Below, in pieces: positions 1-12,834 of a DNA stretch of 64,000 nucleotides. The translations under genes and the position numbers were made by a program. The first letter of the stretch is position 1; each line of letters begins with the position of its first letter. This DNA is from Xylocopa sonorina (taxonomy: Eukaryota > Arthropoda > Insecta > Hymenoptera > Apidae): positions 3,538,501-3,602,500 of the forward strand of contig NC_135199.1 in the NCBI RefSeq assembly GCF_050948175.1. The letters are read 5' to 3'. The notes under the pieces are model-generated. The model ran no database searches. It saw only the letters and a program-made list of their open reading frames with translations, and had not been told where the DNA came from.

Positions 1-1501
1 GCGAATCGGATTAGACATTCCTACGTTAATATTCCATTTAGCGAATGCTTGAACCGCTAACGGGAGCAACGGATATCCATTTCATAATAGATAATTGCAA
101 TTTAGATAATTTATTCCAATTCATGACTTTGACATTTATCCGGTTAGAGCCGGAGCGTTTCTTATCATAACGATTCTGCTGAGCGAACAGCTCTTTTGAT
201 ATACCCACTATATTATAATATGAAAACGAGAGACATGTAATGCATATTAAAAGAGGCAAAAAGCGGATTAATCTTGCGAGAGATAGGTAAAAATAAAAAT
301 GGCTATTTATCTCATGTCCAGTTTCTCCTGAAAGACACTGCTATATTTTTGCCCCCTATTTCGATGCAAATTTCGTATCTCTCTTTGTAGGAAAAGACTA
401 AGATCGTTTTTAAACATTTTTGCGCGTGCGTCGAATTATACGACAACTCTTTCGCAAAACGCGATACTGTCTTTGTGGTTCTTCGAAAGATTTCAAGGAT
501 CCCTAGACCGACCCCTAACGCGTCGCATCATCGCTAACGTTTAACGCTCACTATCGCGGTCTGTCCAGAAGAATCGACACTAAAGTTTCGAGTGAAAGCT
601 CGATCGTGCGACGCATAGACGAAGGAAAGCGCAATGGTAAGTTGGGAACGCGTATGGTACATGTCAAGTTATGCGGTCGAGACGGAGCGCGTCGGCGTCT
701 GGGGAAGAGCAAGGCCTGCTTCCAGGAAAGCCACGGGTCTGCGGTCAAATTATTTATGGCGATGCGAAATTAAAGAGTTTCGCCCCGTTTGAAAAGGAGA
801 GCCGATCCTCCCGGCCCCGGCGACGCCGATTTACGTCCTTGGCTGGCTGGTCGGTCGGTAGGTCGGGTCGATCGACTCTCCTTACATCCTGCTCGAGAAC
901 CGTTCGAGAACCACGGGCACCTATAAGGTCCCGTCAGCTATCAGAGACCAGCCAAAAGTAGAATGAAACACCTGCTTTCCCGAACACGGCAGATATACCC
1001 CTTTTTCCTCCACCCACGTAGATCGCGACGACGTAATTGTCTGGTAAAAGAGGTAGCTACCTGCTTATACGGAAAATGATCGGCGGAAAGTTCGACTCGT
1101 GAAAGGCAGAATCGTGGAAGGGGGTAATTTTCACGGGACCAACGGCTCAACGTCCGACGCTATTTATTATTCAACCGGTGTCAACGAATTCCCGTGAAAA
1201 TTGCACGTCCCGGCCGGCGAACCGTCTATCCACGGTTCGTATCCATCGAAAGTTCTCTTCCGGTACGAGGAACGGACCGGAGCCGCCGGGACGGTCGACC
1301 AATCAAGACATTCCGCCCCATGAAAAAACAATCGATTTCGCGCGATCGCCGAAATCCTCTCGGGCCGGCTCTTCCTAACGAGTTCGGGGATACACGAGGA
1401 GGGCCAGGGCCACGCGTTTCTGTCCGAGTAGAGATGCTCGTCGTGTCGATGGTAGCTTCTGGCGAAATGAAAGGACGGACGGAGGTGAGAATGAGATGAT
1501 C

Positions 1502-1509
1502 TATAAAAG
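1502..1509 (+). promoter_or_regulatory. TATA-like box on the plus strand
   Basis: TATAAAAG followed by GC-rich sequence (CGCGGGCG), upstream of the purine/pyrimidine block. No plus-strand gene could be identified downstream, so function is uncertain. Confidence 0.3.
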
Positions 1510-1540
1510 CGCGGGCGAAAAACGGGAGGGTGCCGCACTT

Positions 1541-1850
1541 AGAGGAAGAGGAAGAGGGAGAAGAGCCTGGAGGAGCGAGCGCGAGCGCGACGAAACGAAA
1601 GGGTATGTGTGACTGAGTAAAATGTAGTGTGTGTGAGAGAGGAGTGAAAGAGAGAAAAAGAGGGAGAGGGAGGGAGGGAGGGAGAGAGAGAGAGAGAGAG
1701 AGAGGAACGAGGAGGAGTAGAGAGGAAGTAGGAGAGAGGCGAAACCCCTTCTACTATCACTCTACTCCCTCCGACCTTCTCCATCTCCTCTACCGCTTCC
1801 TCTTCCTTCTCCTCTCTATCTCCCCTCGTTCCCGTCCCTTCCTTCTCACA
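1541..1850. repeat. Purine-rich then pyrimidine-rich tract
   Basis: About 200 bases of GA/GGGA-rich sequence, including a pure (GA) run at 1,682-1,704, are followed by about 100 bases of CT/TTCC-rich sequence. The two halves are roughly reverse complements, so the strand could fold on itself. Confidence 0.7.
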
Positions 1851-2627
1851 GGCAGAAAGTAATCAATACTTTGGGAAGGTGCGTGGGCGAAGCACACGCC
1901 TGTAGGTCGCGGCATCATCCAAGTTTCACACAAATTTTTACGCGAAACCGCCGCCAAGGACCGACAGACCAACGGGACCAAGGACCAATGGGCAACAGGC
2001 ACGGTCACGGATAGGTAGAGACTGGGATCTTCGAGGAAACCCCTCCAGCAATATGGCTAGACCAGTATCCTCGCACCTCGGCACCCATGATGGAACTACA
2101 CCTGCAGAGCGCGATACCGCTGGACTCTCTCTCTACCTTCCAATTGGGAAAACAGACGCGCTAATAAAAGTTCAGATTCAGAGTCGTACGGTGTACCGAT
2201 AATGCCCGCTGGTGAACATTCGTGAGTATGCAAATTATAGTTTATCGTTGTTTGAACATTTTTGTACCTTTCAAAAGAATCCGATTTTAGTATTCCTGTC
2301 CGTAAGATACTTTAAATGCGTGTTATTACAGGCTATAACCAAGAATTTCCATTACCAAACTTTGCATAAACATTTCTCTGGACCCTAGCCAAGCGCGAAT
2401 ACCTCTTAAATTAAAATTCCTCGTGGCTCTAAGAAAATTGAAAAATCACCCTCGAAATGCCAACGTTCGCCGCGCCAAGTTCATTTCCCCGATACCGTGG
2501 ACGACAGCGCGCGAGAATCGAGAAAAACCCATTAAACGTAAAATTCAATTTCTCCCAAAACCGAGCGTGGGGGGGGAAACACACACGCGCGCGAGCGCGA
2601 CCGCGAGGCTGACGCAAAATAAGCCCG

Positions 2628-2645
2628 AAAAAAAAAAAAAAAAAA
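2628..2645. repeat. A18 homopolymer
   Basis: An uninterrupted run of 18 A on the plus strand, in a CpG-containing setting. No transposon sequence was recognised beside it. Confidence 0.9.
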
Positions 2646-5600
2646 GAAATATTGGAAGCGCGCGATAAATGAGAACTGTTTCCTGCATCGCGATCTCTTC
2701 GCGCCGGTCCACCGTTTTTTCTCCTTTCAATCTCTTTTTATCCCGCGGCATTGCACCGATTATAGTTTTAATCGAATTTAGGGAATGCGGCTATTTTAAC
2801 GGGACGGAAGTAGGCGGCGGGGTGGTGGAAGTGCCGCGCGTTGGGCGGGGAAAAAACGGCGTCTCGGCGCCGCCGGTAGATCAGCCAGGGATTAATTAAA
2901 CGCACCGCGGTGGTATATTCATTTCGCGTTGTTGCGGGACGAGAAAGAGCCGAGTGGAAACATCAACATATTCCCCGTTAGCGGAGAGTAGCGACGCGCG
3001 AGTCCCGTCGCTCGCCCGACAAAAGCTTAAGTCCCGTCGCGATACAATGCGCGTGGGACAGCGTCGCGTCTCCAGATTATGAAATTTAATTAAAATTTCG
3101 GTACGGGGCCCGCGACTCGGGTAGCTCACGGCACCGTGCCTGCCTAGCCGGCGATCTGCTCCTCTCCACCGAACGCGCCACCCCATCCCCTCCAATCCCA
3201 TCAACCCTTCTTTCCGTATTATTTCATCGAGTGTCTCTCGAGTCGCTTCCCGCGATTCTCCCTCTTTATTCATCCCCTTTCTACCTCGTTATTTCCTCTT
3301 CTCGAAGCGGACCAGGGTTCGATTTAAGGGACGGGATGATATTTGTTCGTGAAACACGAGACGAATCATCTTGACCGGTGGTCGGTTCGCCCGGAGACAC
3401 CGAAGTGTGGAAGAACACCCTTTTACGAATCGATAGGCTAATCGATTTAGAGACCATTTCTTTTTTGCATTTTCTGCCCAGTGTATATACGTTAAAAGCG
3501 ATCAAGTGCTTTTAAGGGTACGCGTCTTCGTCAGGGATGATTACCGAATTATCCGGGTCGTGTCTTGAGAGTTTAACCCCGAACGCGAGTATGCATTTAG
3601 CCAGAAGTATTTATATATTTTTAAATATATTTTCTCTACAAGACAATTATCAATCGAGTTTTTTCATATCGAAACGCAGCAAACACTTTGACCTGAACGA
3701 CAACGAACAACGTTCTACTGCAACCCCCTATGGCCACCAACAAAGGAAACCAACAAAAAAATGATTATACTTTATTTATGTCAATTTTAAAAAGCTCAAT
3801 CAATCTCGACGCAAGTGCATCGTCTAATACAGTCTAATTATCCCCGACGTGTCTGTCGTTAATCTGGAATCAGCGGAGAAGAGAGCAGCGAAACGGGACG
3901 ATCGCGGGCCAATGTGCATCGCACGTGGCAAACCCCAGTTCGATTAAACCACGCAGACGTTCCTCCTTGCCGCGCGCATCTTTTCGTTACTTCTTATTTC
4001 TCTGGGCTCTCTGTCTCTTTTATTTGGTGTAGGCTCTCCTCCGGACATCACGTAAAGTGCACGTAAACGACCGAGGAGCAACGTGTAGAGAAGCGGCGGC
4101 GTTGAATAAGTGATGCTCCCGGCTCGATCCCGAAAGCCAGATACGCGGCTCTTTACGTAAGTTTGCGTGACCTTTGTTCATGACCACGAAAACGAGAAAC
4201 AAGGAAGAAGACGAGGCCAATCAAAACGTGAACTCCGGATCGGGCTAACGACTACCCAACGGTGACTAGGCTCGCGTGCTGGCGACGACTTGGGAGCAGA
4301 GAACGGTATCGTGCGCCGTGTACGTCGCTGACAAATACCACTTGATGGAACCGCTCCACGGGTCTACGGCTCCGATGCCTCCTCGAACAGCGCCGAGAAC
4401 AATTAAAAGGAGCGCGTATCCGGATGGATCACGCGGTGCGGTTACATTTTCGAGCGATTACCAAATTTGGCTGATAATATTTTAATAGAACGGGCATGTC
4501 GGTGTGTGTGTTTAAAGGCTGGCGCGTATATCCCCCATTCGAACGATCACGGCCACGATTAGCTGAATTCTTAATTAATACAAGCGCGATGGATTTATAT
4601 CTCGCCACAATGTTCAAGCGGTAGCGTTGCCTCGTGTAAACGCGCAACAACGTGGTAGCAACAGATTTTTAACTTGAATGCATTATGTATGGTTTAAGTA
4701 CGTTAAAAAGCAGTCTGGCCGGGATGTAAATCACGTTTGTTATACGTTACATTGTGTGGACGGTCGTTGCGATTATACGTTATTATTTTATATCACGAAT
4801 CGATTATCTCGTACGTTGCACGCTAATTATAATTCGGCCCGACTCACGAACCCGCGTCTCATGCCTTCCGTTTTCTGGTTGAAAATTTCGTCGGTTGACA
4901 TGGAACTATCGAACGTAACACCTGCCCAAGTATTACCAGTGTTAATAATAAACTTTTGGGTATCAATTAGCACCGGGAGCGTTCATTATTTTCAAGTATC
5001 GTTCGCGATGTTCGAGAAAAGCGACTGCCTCCTTCGCTATTGCCAAAGACTAATTAGCACGAGGGTACCTAGCCGTGTTTCACGAGTTACAAATATTTCG
5101 GCGACCCCTTCGGCTTGAACCTGGTAATTTTAACTGGGCTGAGAATTAACCGCAACACTCGCCGTTTATTCTCGTCAAGGTGAGATAAGGAGACCGTTAA
5201 CACCGGAAGAAACCGCTGACTCGGACGCTGGCCAGCTTCTTTACGGATTCGTTTGCCCTTCTGAGAACGAACGCGATGACGAAAGGCGAAAGACTAGCCG
5301 AGGGAACGACACGAGCTACCGGCCGATTGTACATCTTTCCTTCTCGCCGCTTGCTTTTATTCTTTTCTACTTTCTTCCCCTCTCTTTACACGGTGCCACG
5401 AGGTGTAGGTACGCGATCCGTGCTCCAGACGAGGACGAAGAGAAAGTGCAAAGAACTCCCGAACGAGCTGACCCGGGAGAATTCCACAATTATCGCGAGG
5501 CTAACGCGCCCGCTACTCGGGTTTGCACAGTCCAACGGATGCATCCTCGCGGAACGAGGACACTATGAAATATATTTTTTACAAACTCCGCTATGATACA

Positions 5601-6046
5601 TCCGTGCGAACCCGTAATCTCGTTTACGTAAGTATGGCTTACGTAATTTTTTGTGAAATAACCGCATCGATTTAATTGATTGCCGGTACTATTTAAAGGT
5701 GTTCCCATTTTCAATGAGCGGACCGTTCTCCTTTCATGTACTTTACTCTCATAGTATCAGCTTGCTCCTCGAATTTTTAACGCTTAGATATTTATAAATT
5801 ACTCAACTTTTTTCTTTCATTGATATTAAATCCTTTTTTAGAGGTATCTGTATTTTTGTCTCTTTTTTCGTTTCCGATAAAGTATTTCGTTTCCCGGTAA
5901 TTTGATTATTAAAAATTATACAGATTACGGTAAAAGGAAAGTTTTATCATTTTCTTTGTAATGGAGATGTCTACAATAGACGAAATTTTCTCGAGCTCGA
6001 CCGAGACCCAAAAAAGAAGCCGTAGCCGCGCGGGAGAGAGAAAGAA

Positions 6047-6068
6047 AGAGAGAGAGAGAGAGAGAGAG
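6047..6068. repeat. (AG)n microsatellite
   Basis: Eleven perfect AG units within a longer A/G-rich stretch. Confidence 0.9.
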
Positions 6069-9000
6069 TGGACGTTAAAATTGGTGTTAAAATCCGTTGA
6101 TGGGGAAAATAAACGTTGGCAAGCGTCGAGGAAGATGTCGTAATATTATGGTGGTTCGACTGGTATCAACTTGTATGCTAATGAACGTGCGTGGCAGTGA
6201 AGGCTGGTTTGCAAATGGCGGCCGTCCACCCTGTGGAAAGCGTCAGCCATTTCTACGCTACGGTTTCTTGGTCCCGTGGCTTCCCGCTCGCGCAAAATCA
6301 GGCCTCGCATCGATTTTTCTGACGAATTTCAAAGACGATCTGCTTTTTTCTTTTCAGAGAGAACGAATTATTAACGTTTAAACGCGTTTTACTTCTCAAC
6401 TGTCTTTTTATAGTAGAAAAAACTTCTTTCGAGCTCTTATTGTCACCTTGACCGGGCCATTCGTGACACCAAGTTAATAAATCGACATCGTTCGGGCAAA
6501 AAAAGTTACAGATCGTTGTATACGACGTTTCTTTCACTACGGGATTTGGATTAAAAATGACATTCGAGAAACGATCGTACGTTAACGCGTTTGGACTTTC
6601 GGTTTCAATAAGTATCGCGATCGATCATATTCTCTCATTGAAAAAAATCGAGAGAGAACCAACACTGAGGGCTACCAGGTGCTCGAGATCGATGCAAACG
6701 GATGAAAAATGTCTTTTCGAAACGTTTCACGTTGCAACGCTTCAATCGGAAAGCGAAATACGCGCCGTCTTTGAGCGTATTCAAGGACTTTGGAGCTCAG
6801 GTAGAGAATAGTATTGAGGAACTAATTCCAACCTTCCTAGAAATCGACCCGGGCCTTTCGAAATACAATCGAACCGACGCAGATGTAGCCCTAACAATGC
6901 GGACAAGATATACCTGGACCTTTTGTTCGTGATTTCCCAAACGGGCGTTTTTGACATGGACAAATGAAAACTTTCGGGAAATCGATGGACGACCGTCCTA
7001 AGCAAATTTCCAATCTACTGTTAGATCGCTGATGGTGGATACCTGAAACGGAGGTAAAACCTTTGAAAAGCCCTGATGGATGTTCGACAAAAACATCTGT
7101 CCCATTCGACCGCGAAATACAACTAAAATTCCAAGAAGAACTACAATCGAGACGTTCGCTGAATAAATTTCTATAGGATTACGTTTAAAATAACGCCACT
7201 CGAATTGTTCGCAAATATATAATTCTATCCGTAAGCTTTCACTGAAATTTTTCATTATACGAAACAGCATGATCGTTTCAAGTTTCGAAACGACAAATAA
7301 AAATTGTCTCTGATACGCGCCGATTTGATCCATTGAAGTTTTCCGCTGGAACTTAAAGCTGTACAGACACCTACGTTACCGATGCGGAAAAAGCTTGGTG
7401 CGCGTTTTCACCAAAAGATAGAGCCACACGCAACGTTCGCGCGTGTCTCCTGAGGATACGTGGTATATCATTCTTCGCACTATTCGATCGCACTATTTCA
7501 CGATTTACGTTAATCATTTACATTCGCGTATCGTTCGTGTATCAGTGTTGGTGCATGTCAGAAAAATAAAAAAAATGGTCGAGCGAAAATTTTACGTGTA
7601 TTGTCCCGCAACGTGGCGATCTAATATACGTCATTCGTCGCGACAGCCGCTGTCTAAATTATTCTATCCAATTACGTGTTTCGCTATACAAATATTTCGT
7701 ATGTATATGCTGATAAAATACGGTAATGGAATGAAAAGTTTCAGTGTGCAATGTATCCTAAAAAAAGTAAACCCTTTGAATATTGATAGGACGTACACGG
7801 GAAATTAGGATATATAAGGCTTCTGTACTGAATTTAAGCAATTCGCTCTGAATCCATGTCACCTGAAATAAGTTTGATCGCGTTGGATTTCATACGGATC
7901 CACTCGAAACCGAATAGACCTCATTACGACGGGACACTCTCGATTAGATCACGATTAAACGAGCGTTCATGGAACGTCGGTACAGCGTGTCTATGGTGTA
8001 CAGTAGCAATGCTACCAACATTAAGACAATCAGCAGGCGTCGATTTTGAAAGGAGTTTCACTGAAATATTCAGTCTTCAACGATCGGATCGGTAAGTATC
8101 TAAAAAAAATGTTTCACACAGAATAGAGACGACAATAAAGTTGAATATTTGCAGAGCACGTCTATCTACGACTAAAGGAATACGAGCTGTTTGAATAATC
8201 AAACCTAATATGAAGGAGGCAGAGAAGTTTTTTTCCTATTCGTGGAATATTTTGATCAGATCGATCATGAAACGTGTCCTCGAGAGTCAGACTGGTAACC
8301 GAAAAGGGTTCACGCACGTGGATAGTTTCAGTACATTCGAATTTACGTATCCTGCATCGCTGGTGCAAAGTTCTGTATCGTCGAAGTTTCTGTAGTCAAA
8401 TACAAGCAGTTCACGACAAATTACTCCTAACGTAACTTGAACATAAGATCCCTTGGATTTCTGTGTAACGTAAGTATACAGTGGCTGCAAGAAGCTCCAG
8501 AGATCCATATGTTTCATGCATCTTACAAGTAGACAGTCTTTAGTCAGATTCTACATTCCATTTCCGTGGTATTCTATCTTTGTAATCACACAAGGGCGCT
8601 ATTAATTAATTAGAAAGTGAATATACTCGAATTTAATTCATATATAACGACGCGTAAACGATACCAGTGTCTTTTGCAGTTATCGCACGTTTTGATTTGT
8701 ACTAAATACGCTTATAGATATCACAATATAATTCAACAGTTTGCTCTTTCGTGGAATGAAATTTGTATCTCAAATTGTGACACTTATACAGCTTAATGCT
8801 GCTAGAAAGGAACTCCCTAAAATACGTCCGACTTCTCCAACTCAATTATACCTTCTTTACACGGTGTTTCGATCCCCTTCTAGGTACGCATTGTATTATT
8901 TTTTTATACCACCTCTGTCGGTTCCACGTATCACGTGGACCATGGTATGGTGGTCACAGAGATAAAACGAAAGGGGCCATCGCTTGTCTCCGCGATTTTG

Positions 9001-11102
9001 GTACCCTTATTCGGACCTATTTATGGACTCGTAAGAAAAGATCTAGGTTCCGGTATAATTGACCATAACGATACATTTCCCGGGTTGGCGTAAAATATTT
9101 TCGCTGGTAGGCAGACTCTATTTTTACGGCACGGTGGCGTTAGCATTACCGTGACACGCACACGCCTCTATCCGCTATGAATGCCCACGTGGACATTTCT
9201 TTGGGCCGACCTTTATCGTGTTTCCTTCGAATGAATCACTATTACAACATTACGCTTCGGCCATCATATTTTCGGGCCTTTGCGTGCGCGATTCGTTTAT
9301 CCGTGACTTTTTCCCCGGTATTTGAGATCCATCTCAATCCTATTGCGATTCGACGATACTAATTCTACGCTTTAATTAATCATTTCGTTCCAATGTCACA
9401 ACATCTACGACATAGTTTCCTTTTGCGTATTCGAAAATTCAATCGGTTCTCCGAAATCGCTTGCGAGATCCTCCATACGTTCGTTCTCGCTGGCAAAATA
9501 TTCAAACGATCGACTGTCAATAACCAATCGGATATTTCTAATTGTATCGCGACTACCGCCTGTACGTTTGGGAATCGATGATATTTATTATCACGCGACA
9601 AATGTTCTAGCATATCGTCGCTGGTGTATCGCGTACAACTAAATTAATTACGACCGAGACGTTTTCAGCCGGAATTAAATAAGCATTAACGTTGAATTTT
9701 TCATTTCCCGCCTTGTTGACGCCGAAACCAGCCGAATATTTCAGGGACGATTGCAAAGCTGTGCCACGTGCGATACCAAGGCCACGGCCAGCTTTTAACG
9801 GAGGAGAAAACAAGAGTGCGTTACACAACGTGTAACGAGGAAATTGAACAATTAACAGAAAATGTCCCGTTCGAATCGTTGCAAAGTTTTCCCTGCCAGT
9901 CATCCTGCAATCGTCCCTTATAATTATTGGATTTAAAGTTCTAGAAATGCATGACACCTCGATGGGGAACGGTCAGCTTCTAACGGCATGGACTACTGCT
10001 ACACAGGCGACTCTCGGGAGATTTCACGGAGCAAATCAGCTATTACGAAATCTCGTGCTAAACGATAAAGCCTGGCATGACAGCCAGCCACGAGTTTCCG
10101 TTTCAGAAACCTGATTTCCGGGCGGAGAAAGAAATAATATAGTAATTAGAACTTTTGGCCGATAGACGACAGGTCTTAACGGTGGGGAACGAAGTTTATC
10201 TCATACTTGTCACGCGTGGAATTAAGTATACCGGAAGTCACGATGTTCTAAGTTTAGTTAGTCAATCGGGTTACGATACACGGAACCATAGACACACCGG
10301 CCACGAAGAAAAATATTTACAGCGTGGAAATTGTTTCTACTCGAATGTTACGCACGAAGGGTGTGGATGCGTACGAACTGGACGATCGACGAAGAAGGTC
10401 CTGAGGGAAAAAATGATGCGTTACGTAATTTAATTGGCCGAGTATTAAATAGAATTTATAAAGCTTATGTAAGAACGCGAAGGAAGAATGGAATAGAAGA
10501 AAAGCAGCGTCTTTGGGCGAGACGCGATAAATCGCGTGGAACATAGTATTCTCGTCGAGCCGTTAATATCTCGTCCTCTTTCAAAAGTTGCTCCCGTTTA
10601 TGTACGCGTGTATACGTGTGTACGTCAAAGTTTTGTTGACACGCAGAACCGTTAGGCGAGTTCTAATGTTCGTTCACATTTGTTGTTGTCAACTACTACA
10701 GCCGAAAACCACTTTGTAGAAGCAACAGACAGGTTATAGGTTCGCTGGTTTCTAGCCAATATCGATAAACAGAACGATTAATAATCCTCTCGAATAATAT
10801 GTACCGCATAATATTGTTAAGAGTAGGGTAATACAAGCGTTGTATATCGCGTAGAAGGAGAACGTCTCTAAATTCTTGTGTCAAATAAAGCCGTTGCGTG
10901 AGTCATACGTGTGTGGGATATGAATGCGAAATGTAAAATTGGCCGGGGAAAATAACGCGAGGCGGTATCGATAAGAAAAGGCGCGAAAAGTTTTTAACCG
11001 CGCGGCGTGATCGGCGGATCGTGTCCGCGTATTTCTAACCTAACCGGAAACACGATAGAAAGCCGCGGCTAGTGATTCGTAAATAGAGGATGACTAATTT
11101 AC

Positions 11103-11191
11103 CTCGTGGTATCGCCGTTTTTCTCCTCGATTTCCAAATGCTCCATTTCCTTCTGCAGCACGCCACCTTCCGCGAACTTATCCAGGGACAT
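11103..11191 (-). CDS. Probable alternative first coding exon of Imp (RRM-less isoform)
   Basis: An ATG at 11,191 opens 29 codons, beginning MSLDKFAEGGVLQKEMEHL and ending KNGDTT, then AG before a donor (AG|GTAAAT). The peptide is acidic and codon-like, with no low-complexity repeat, unlike most open frames nearby. It ends in phase 2, the phase of the RRM part-2 exon (25,210) and the 57-nt exon (17,423). It could therefore splice to the same downstream KH exon and replace the RRM with a short acidic N-terminus. A CpG-rich block with no coding potential lies just upstream (11.2-12.4 kb), as expected of an alternative promoter. Fly Imp is also described with forms lacking a complete RRM. I do not recognise the peptide itself. 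Other readings are a 30-codon free-standing small ORF (it would stop right after the donor) or the first exon of another gene. Confidence 0.6.
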
Positions 11192-11281
11192 GATTTCCTT
11201 TCTCTTTACGTTCGTTGCAAAATTCACACAAAAACCGATCGATTATTTACAACAATACTCGGCGTGGTTTTAGCACTGTTC

Positions 11282-11327
11282 AATATAATATATATTATTT
11301 ATATATATAGATATATATATATATTTA
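11282..11327. repeat. AT-rich microsatellite
   Basis: Interrupted TA/ATTT repeat between the alternative first exon and its CpG-rich upstream block. Confidence 0.8.
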
Positions 11328-11739
11328 TCTCTTTTCTCTCTCTTCTAAATATCTTTTAACGCAGCTTTTCGACGTTGGCTGCCGTTAATCGACTGAGGTA
11401 GACAAACACTGGCACTAAACACTGGCTGATTTCTCGTTCGCGCGGTCGGCTGAGCGACGAATGAAAGAGAGGAGAGCAAGAAAAAAGGATGAAAATAAGA
11501 TACCGTGGTACGGCATATACGCGACGAAGAAGACACGACACGACACGAGCGTACGACTGTAGAAACTCCTCTCGGTTGTCCCCGTACAGTAGCGTCCTCT
11601 CTCGTCTCCCTTAATTTTCGGTACTCCTTCGCGCCTGTTCCTCCCTCTTTCGTTCACCGGCACGCTTCGTCCCTTTACGTTCTGACACGCTTCCTCACGG
11701 GGGTTAGGCGTTTTCTTTCGCACCCTTCCTCGCTTCGAA

Positions 11740-11808
11740 CGACGACGACGACGACGACAACGACGATGACGACAACGACGACGACGACAGCGACGACAGC
11801 GACGACAC
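11740..11808. repeat. CGA triplet repeat
   Basis: About 23 units of CGA with CAA, TGA and CAG-type interruptions. It gives poly-Thr, poly-Asp or poly-Arg in the plus frames and poly-Val or poly-Arg-type runs on the minus strand, which explains the long open frames through here. Confidence 0.85.
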
Positions 11809-12485
11809 AAGGACGCGAGCACACGCGGTGGCACACACCACGGTTCGAACGATGATTATCGGTATTTATTAATGGAAGAATACGTCCGCCGTACGACGTG
11901 GCAAACAAAAAGAAAAAAAAACTAAACGAACGCCGGGTTAAAGGACGATGATCCGCGGCACTGCTTCACCAAGTTCCTCTCGAGGACAGAATGTCTCTCT
12001 CTCGTTCTCTGAACGACCGCCGAAGGGAAACTCGCGCGGGTGGAGCAGTTTCGTGCTTTCCTCCTTGCCTCTGCTCCTCGGCTTTCTACCGTCGTCGTGC
12101 CTTCCCCCTTGCGGCCTTCTCCACGCCTCGCCTCCTCCTTGTCTACCGTGTTCCCTTCTTGCTCGCGCGCTCTCTTTCACTCTGGCCAACCAACAAATCC
12201 CTCCACGTATCGAAGACGCGCGGCGCGGAGCACTTTTACCAACTAAAACGGAGGAGACAGCCGGAGTGCTGGTACGTGATTGGTCGCCGAAGACGATTCC
12301 GGGACCGTGCGTTATCCGGTTCCCGCTACTGCCTCTCTGTCTCGAAGAATGATGGAACACCGTTTTAACGCGATGACACAACGGGTTAAAAACGCCCGTA
12401 CAGGAACCGGAAAAGAAAAAAAGGAACGAACAACCTCCACGGAGTTACGTGCTGCTTCTCTCTTCGTACGTAATGTCTGCTTCTA

Positions 12486-12567
12486 ATATACGTGCGTATA
12501 TATAGATATATGTACGGATATGCATATATGTATATATATATGTATATATATATATATATATACGTAT
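12486..12567. repeat. TA/TATG-rich microsatellite
   Basis: Degenerate TATATG units followed by a pure TA run of about 20 bases. Confidence 0.85.
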
Positions 12568-12787
12568 TTCGGGCGCACGTGGGATTAATCGGTCGTCTGG
12601 TGGTCGTATACCGGTGCCGCGGTTTTATATACTCTGCCGAATACGAAGTGACACGACACCCGGCTTCCGTTCCGTGCGACCGCGTTTTAGTATGTTCGTA
12701 AATGACACTGGCCTTACTCCGCACGTATACGTGGGTGCACCCTCTCTCTATTCACCCGGTTACTCTTTCTTCCTCTTTCTGTGCCTC

Positions 12788-12834
12788 CCTCTCTCTCTCT
12801 CTTTCTTTCTTTCTTTCTATCTATCTATCTCTCC
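12788..12834. repeat. Compound CT / CTTT / CTAT microsatellite
   Basis: Three adjacent short-unit repeats in succession: CT, then CTTT, then CTAT. Confidence 0.85.

Larger units (their letters stand above)
1..11102. other. Non-coding, probably Imp intron
   Basis: No exon could be supported. Contents noted are the GA/CT block at 1.5-1.9 kb with a TATA-like box at 1,502, an A18 run at 2,628 and an AG repeat at 6,047. Open frames here are short and translate to Arg/Ser-rich or otherwise unrelated peptides. KH-domain words were searched for and not seen. Confidence 0.5.
11192..12450 (-). promoter_or_regulatory. CpG-rich block, probable alternative Imp promoter/5'UTR
   Basis: This block lies directly upstream (minus strand) of the coding exon at 11,191. 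It contains an AT microsatellite near 11.3 kb, a CGA triplet repeat at 11,740-11,808, and a CT/CG-rich stretch at 11,960-12,350. Open frames through it are repeat-driven (poly-Arg, poly-Thr or poly-Val depending on frame) and are not credible genes. Promoter role is inferred from composition and from the exon that follows. Confidence 0.4.

Noticed and set aside
7856..8091. Plus-strand open frame ending at a good donor (TCG|GTAAGT)
   Set aside because: The 79-residue translation resembles nothing known to me and no acceptor or next exon could be matched.
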